Shown here in pieces: positions 5,813 through 6,719 of a stretch of DNA of 6,719 nucleotides (positions are counted from its first letter, which is position 1; every line of letters begins with the position of its first letter). This DNA comes from JBGOUJ01 sp041477005 (GTDB taxonomy: Bacteria; Acidobacteriota; Terriglobia; Bryobacterales; JACQDG01): contig JBGOUJ010000437.1 of NCBI GenBank assembly GCA_041477005.1, forward strand, positions 1 through 6,719, given 5' to 3'. A program made the position numbers and the translations under genes. The notes under the pieces are model-generated. The model was not told the origin of the DNA and ran no database searches. It was given only the letters and a program-made list of their open reading frames with translations.

Positions 5813-5823
5813 CTCGGAGGCGC

Positions 5824-5828
5824 GGAGG
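5824..5828 (+). promoter_or_regulatory. Ribosome binding site deciding the cytochrome start
   Basis: ggagg at 5824-5828 lies four bases before the ATG at 5833. A second ggagg at 5816-5820 lies twelve bases before it. These favour the ATG at 5833 over the in-frame ATG at 5869, which has only weak purine sequence in front of it. Confidence 0.55.
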
Positions 5829-5832
5829 TTCG

Positions 5833-5886
5833 ATGAAAGCGGGGGTCTGGACGAAAGCGCCGGTCTCTATGAAAGCCTGGCTGTGC
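5833..5886 (+). repeat. Three imperfect 18-base tandem repeats forming the start of the cytochrome gene
   Basis: The units begin atgaaagcgggggtctgg (5833), acgaaagcgccggtctct (5851) and atgaaagcctggctgtgc (5869). The shared core is a(t/c)gaaagc followed by a G/C-rich half. The repeat is in frame (six codons per unit) and places a second ATGAAAGC start-like unit at the first residue of the predicted signal peptide. Confidence 0.55.
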
Positions 5887-6624
5887 CTGCTGGCGCTGCA
5901 CCTGATCGCCGGCGGAACCGCCCGTGGACAGGACGACGACTCTGCCGCCGGCGAGCGGCTGTTTCGCCTGCACTGCGCCGAGTGTCACGGCTTGGACGGC
6001 CAGGGCGGGCAGGGACCTGATTTGACGCGCGGCGTGTACCGGCGCGGGTCGACCGATCGAGCGCTTTACCAGACGATCTCGAAAGGCGTGGCGGGCACTC
6101 CGATGCCCGGCACCTCTTTATCCGATCGCCAGTTAGGGCAGATTGTAAGATACGTGCGCGGGCTCGCCGGCGCCGCCCGGGTCACGGTTCCGGGCCGGCA
6201 GGCAGCCGGCGACAAGCTATTTGCGGGCAAGGGCGGTTGTACGAAATGTCATATGATCCGGGGCGAGGGTGGAAGGCTCGGCCCTGATCTGACCACTATC
6301 GGCTCGCTGCGGTCCCCACAGCACCTGCGGGCGTCGATCCTCCGGCCGGATGAGGATGTCAGCCCGGCGTATTGGGCGGTTGAGGTGGTCGACAAGAATG
6401 GCACGGTCTACTCCGGAATCCGGCTGAATGAAGATACTTACAGTATTCAGATACTCGATACAAACGAAAACCTGCACTCTCTCGCCAAGAAGGACCTTCA
6501 AACCGTTACCGTCGACAAGAAGAAATCGCGAATGCCCGGGTACGCAGCGGCCTTTACGGCCCCAGAGCTCGACGACCTGGTGGCCTATTTGTACTCCTTG
6601 CAAAGGAAAGCGAGGCTCCCGTGA
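5833..6624 (+). CDS. Di-haem c-type cytochrome with Pirellula/Verrucomicrobium-type haem-binding domain
   Basis: A 263-residue exported electron carrier. A hydrophobic segment (MKAWLCLLALHLIAGGTA, residues 13-30), with a likely cleavage near ARGQ-D, acts as a signal peptide. When translation begins at the first ATG, it is preceded by a 12-residue extension. Domain 1 has the haem site C48-A-E-C51-H52 and probable axial ligand M91 (TPMPGT). Domain 2 has C136-T-K-C139-H140, then GPDLTTIGS, a beta-rich middle (VVDKNGTVYSGIRLNEDTY) and the likely ligand M234 (SRMPGY), followed by the closing helix DDLVAYLYSL. The domain 2 layout is that of the putative haem-binding domain family first noted in Pirellula and Verrucomicrobium. 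It overlaps the following PQQ dehydrogenase start by four bases (GTGA), so the two are translated together and the cytochrome is the probable electron acceptor of that enzyme. The protein sits in the periplasm, possibly membrane-tethered if the signal is uncleaved. Confidence 0.88.
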   Translation: MKAGVWTKAPVSMKAWLCLLALHLIAGGTARGQDDDSAAGERLFRLHCAECHGLDGQGGQGPDLTRGVYRRGSTDRALYQTISKGVAGTPMPGTSLSDRQLGQIVRYVRGLAGAARVTVPGRQAAGDKLFAGKGGCTKCHMIRGEGGRLGPDLTTIGSLRSPQHLRASILRPDEDVSPAYWAVEVVDKNGTVYSGIRLNEDTYSIQILDTNENLHSLAKKDLQTVTVDKKKSRMPGYAAAFTAPELDDLVAYLYSLQRKARLP

Positions 6625-6719
6625 AAACGATGGGCATTGCTATTTTGGTGGCCGGGTCGCTCGCCGGACAGGTCAGCTACCAAAAGCTGCTGGAGGCGGA
6701 ACAAGAGCCCGGCAACTGG
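6621..6719 (+). CDS. PQQ-dependent (quinoprotein) dehydrogenase, N-terminal fragment cut by the right window edge
   Basis: Only 33 codons are present. GTG at 6621 starts within the stop of the cytochrome (GTGA overlap), with a purine-rich stretch (gcgagg) 4-9 bases upstream; an ATG at 6630 is the alternative start. A short signal peptide (MKTMGIAILVAGSLAGQ) is followed by VSYQKLLEAEQEPGNW. This is the typical mature N-terminus of quinoprotein alcohol/glucose-type dehydrogenases, where the segment ending in NW leads into the first blade of the eight-bladed propeller. The PQQ- and calcium-binding residues lie beyond the window. Coupling to a di-haem cytochrome supports the call. The substrate is unknown. 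Confidence 0.75.
   Translation, partial: MKTMGIAILVAGSLAGQVSYQKLLEAEQEPGNW

Overview
The window looks like a GC-rich soil-type bacterial genome, most likely Acidobacteriota of the Solibacter/Bryobacterales kind. That assignment is inference. It rests on a small di-haem cytochrome with a Pirellula/Verrucomicrobium-type haem-binding domain running straight into a PQQ-dependent dehydrogenase, an ankyrin-repeat fragment, and a two-domain dimeric alpha/beta-barrel protein of a kind I associate with that phylum. No rRNA, tRNA, CRISPR array, intact insertion sequence or integrase is visible.

Left part (1-1053): a mosaic of broken genes. On the minus strand the middle of an M20 metallopeptidase (about 1-130, running off the left edge) abuts, in another frame, an internal piece of an ankyrin-repeat protein (about 125-776). 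Against this lies, on the plus strand, a 242-base partial and frameshifted copy (782-1023) of a gene that occurs intact at 3569-4177.

Middle part (1054-3568): visibly AT-richer, with less biased codon use than its flanks. It holds 337 bases with no convincing gene but with inverted repeats, then a small ORF of uncertain status (open 1391-1759), then one large gene (1797-3362) for a 521-residue protein. The C-terminal part of that protein carries an R-N-x3-H signature in a helical context typical of HEPN RNases. I read this as an acquired cassette, possibly a defence or RNA-targeting gene, bracketed by the two direct copies of the barrel gene. This is the best candidate for something undescribed.

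Right part (3569-6719): ordinary, intact chromosome. The complete two-domain barrel protein gene converges on a minus-strand FAD-dependent oxidoreductase of the DAO (sarcosine/D-amino-acid oxidase-like) family. A 324-base divergent intergenic region with two TATAAT boxes separates it from the plus-strand di-haem cytochrome c. That gene overlaps by four bases the start of a PQQ-dependent dehydrogenase cut by the right edge. These last two genes probably form a periplasmic oxidation module: the quinoprotein oxidises a substrate, probably an alcohol or sugar, and the cytochrome takes the electrons.
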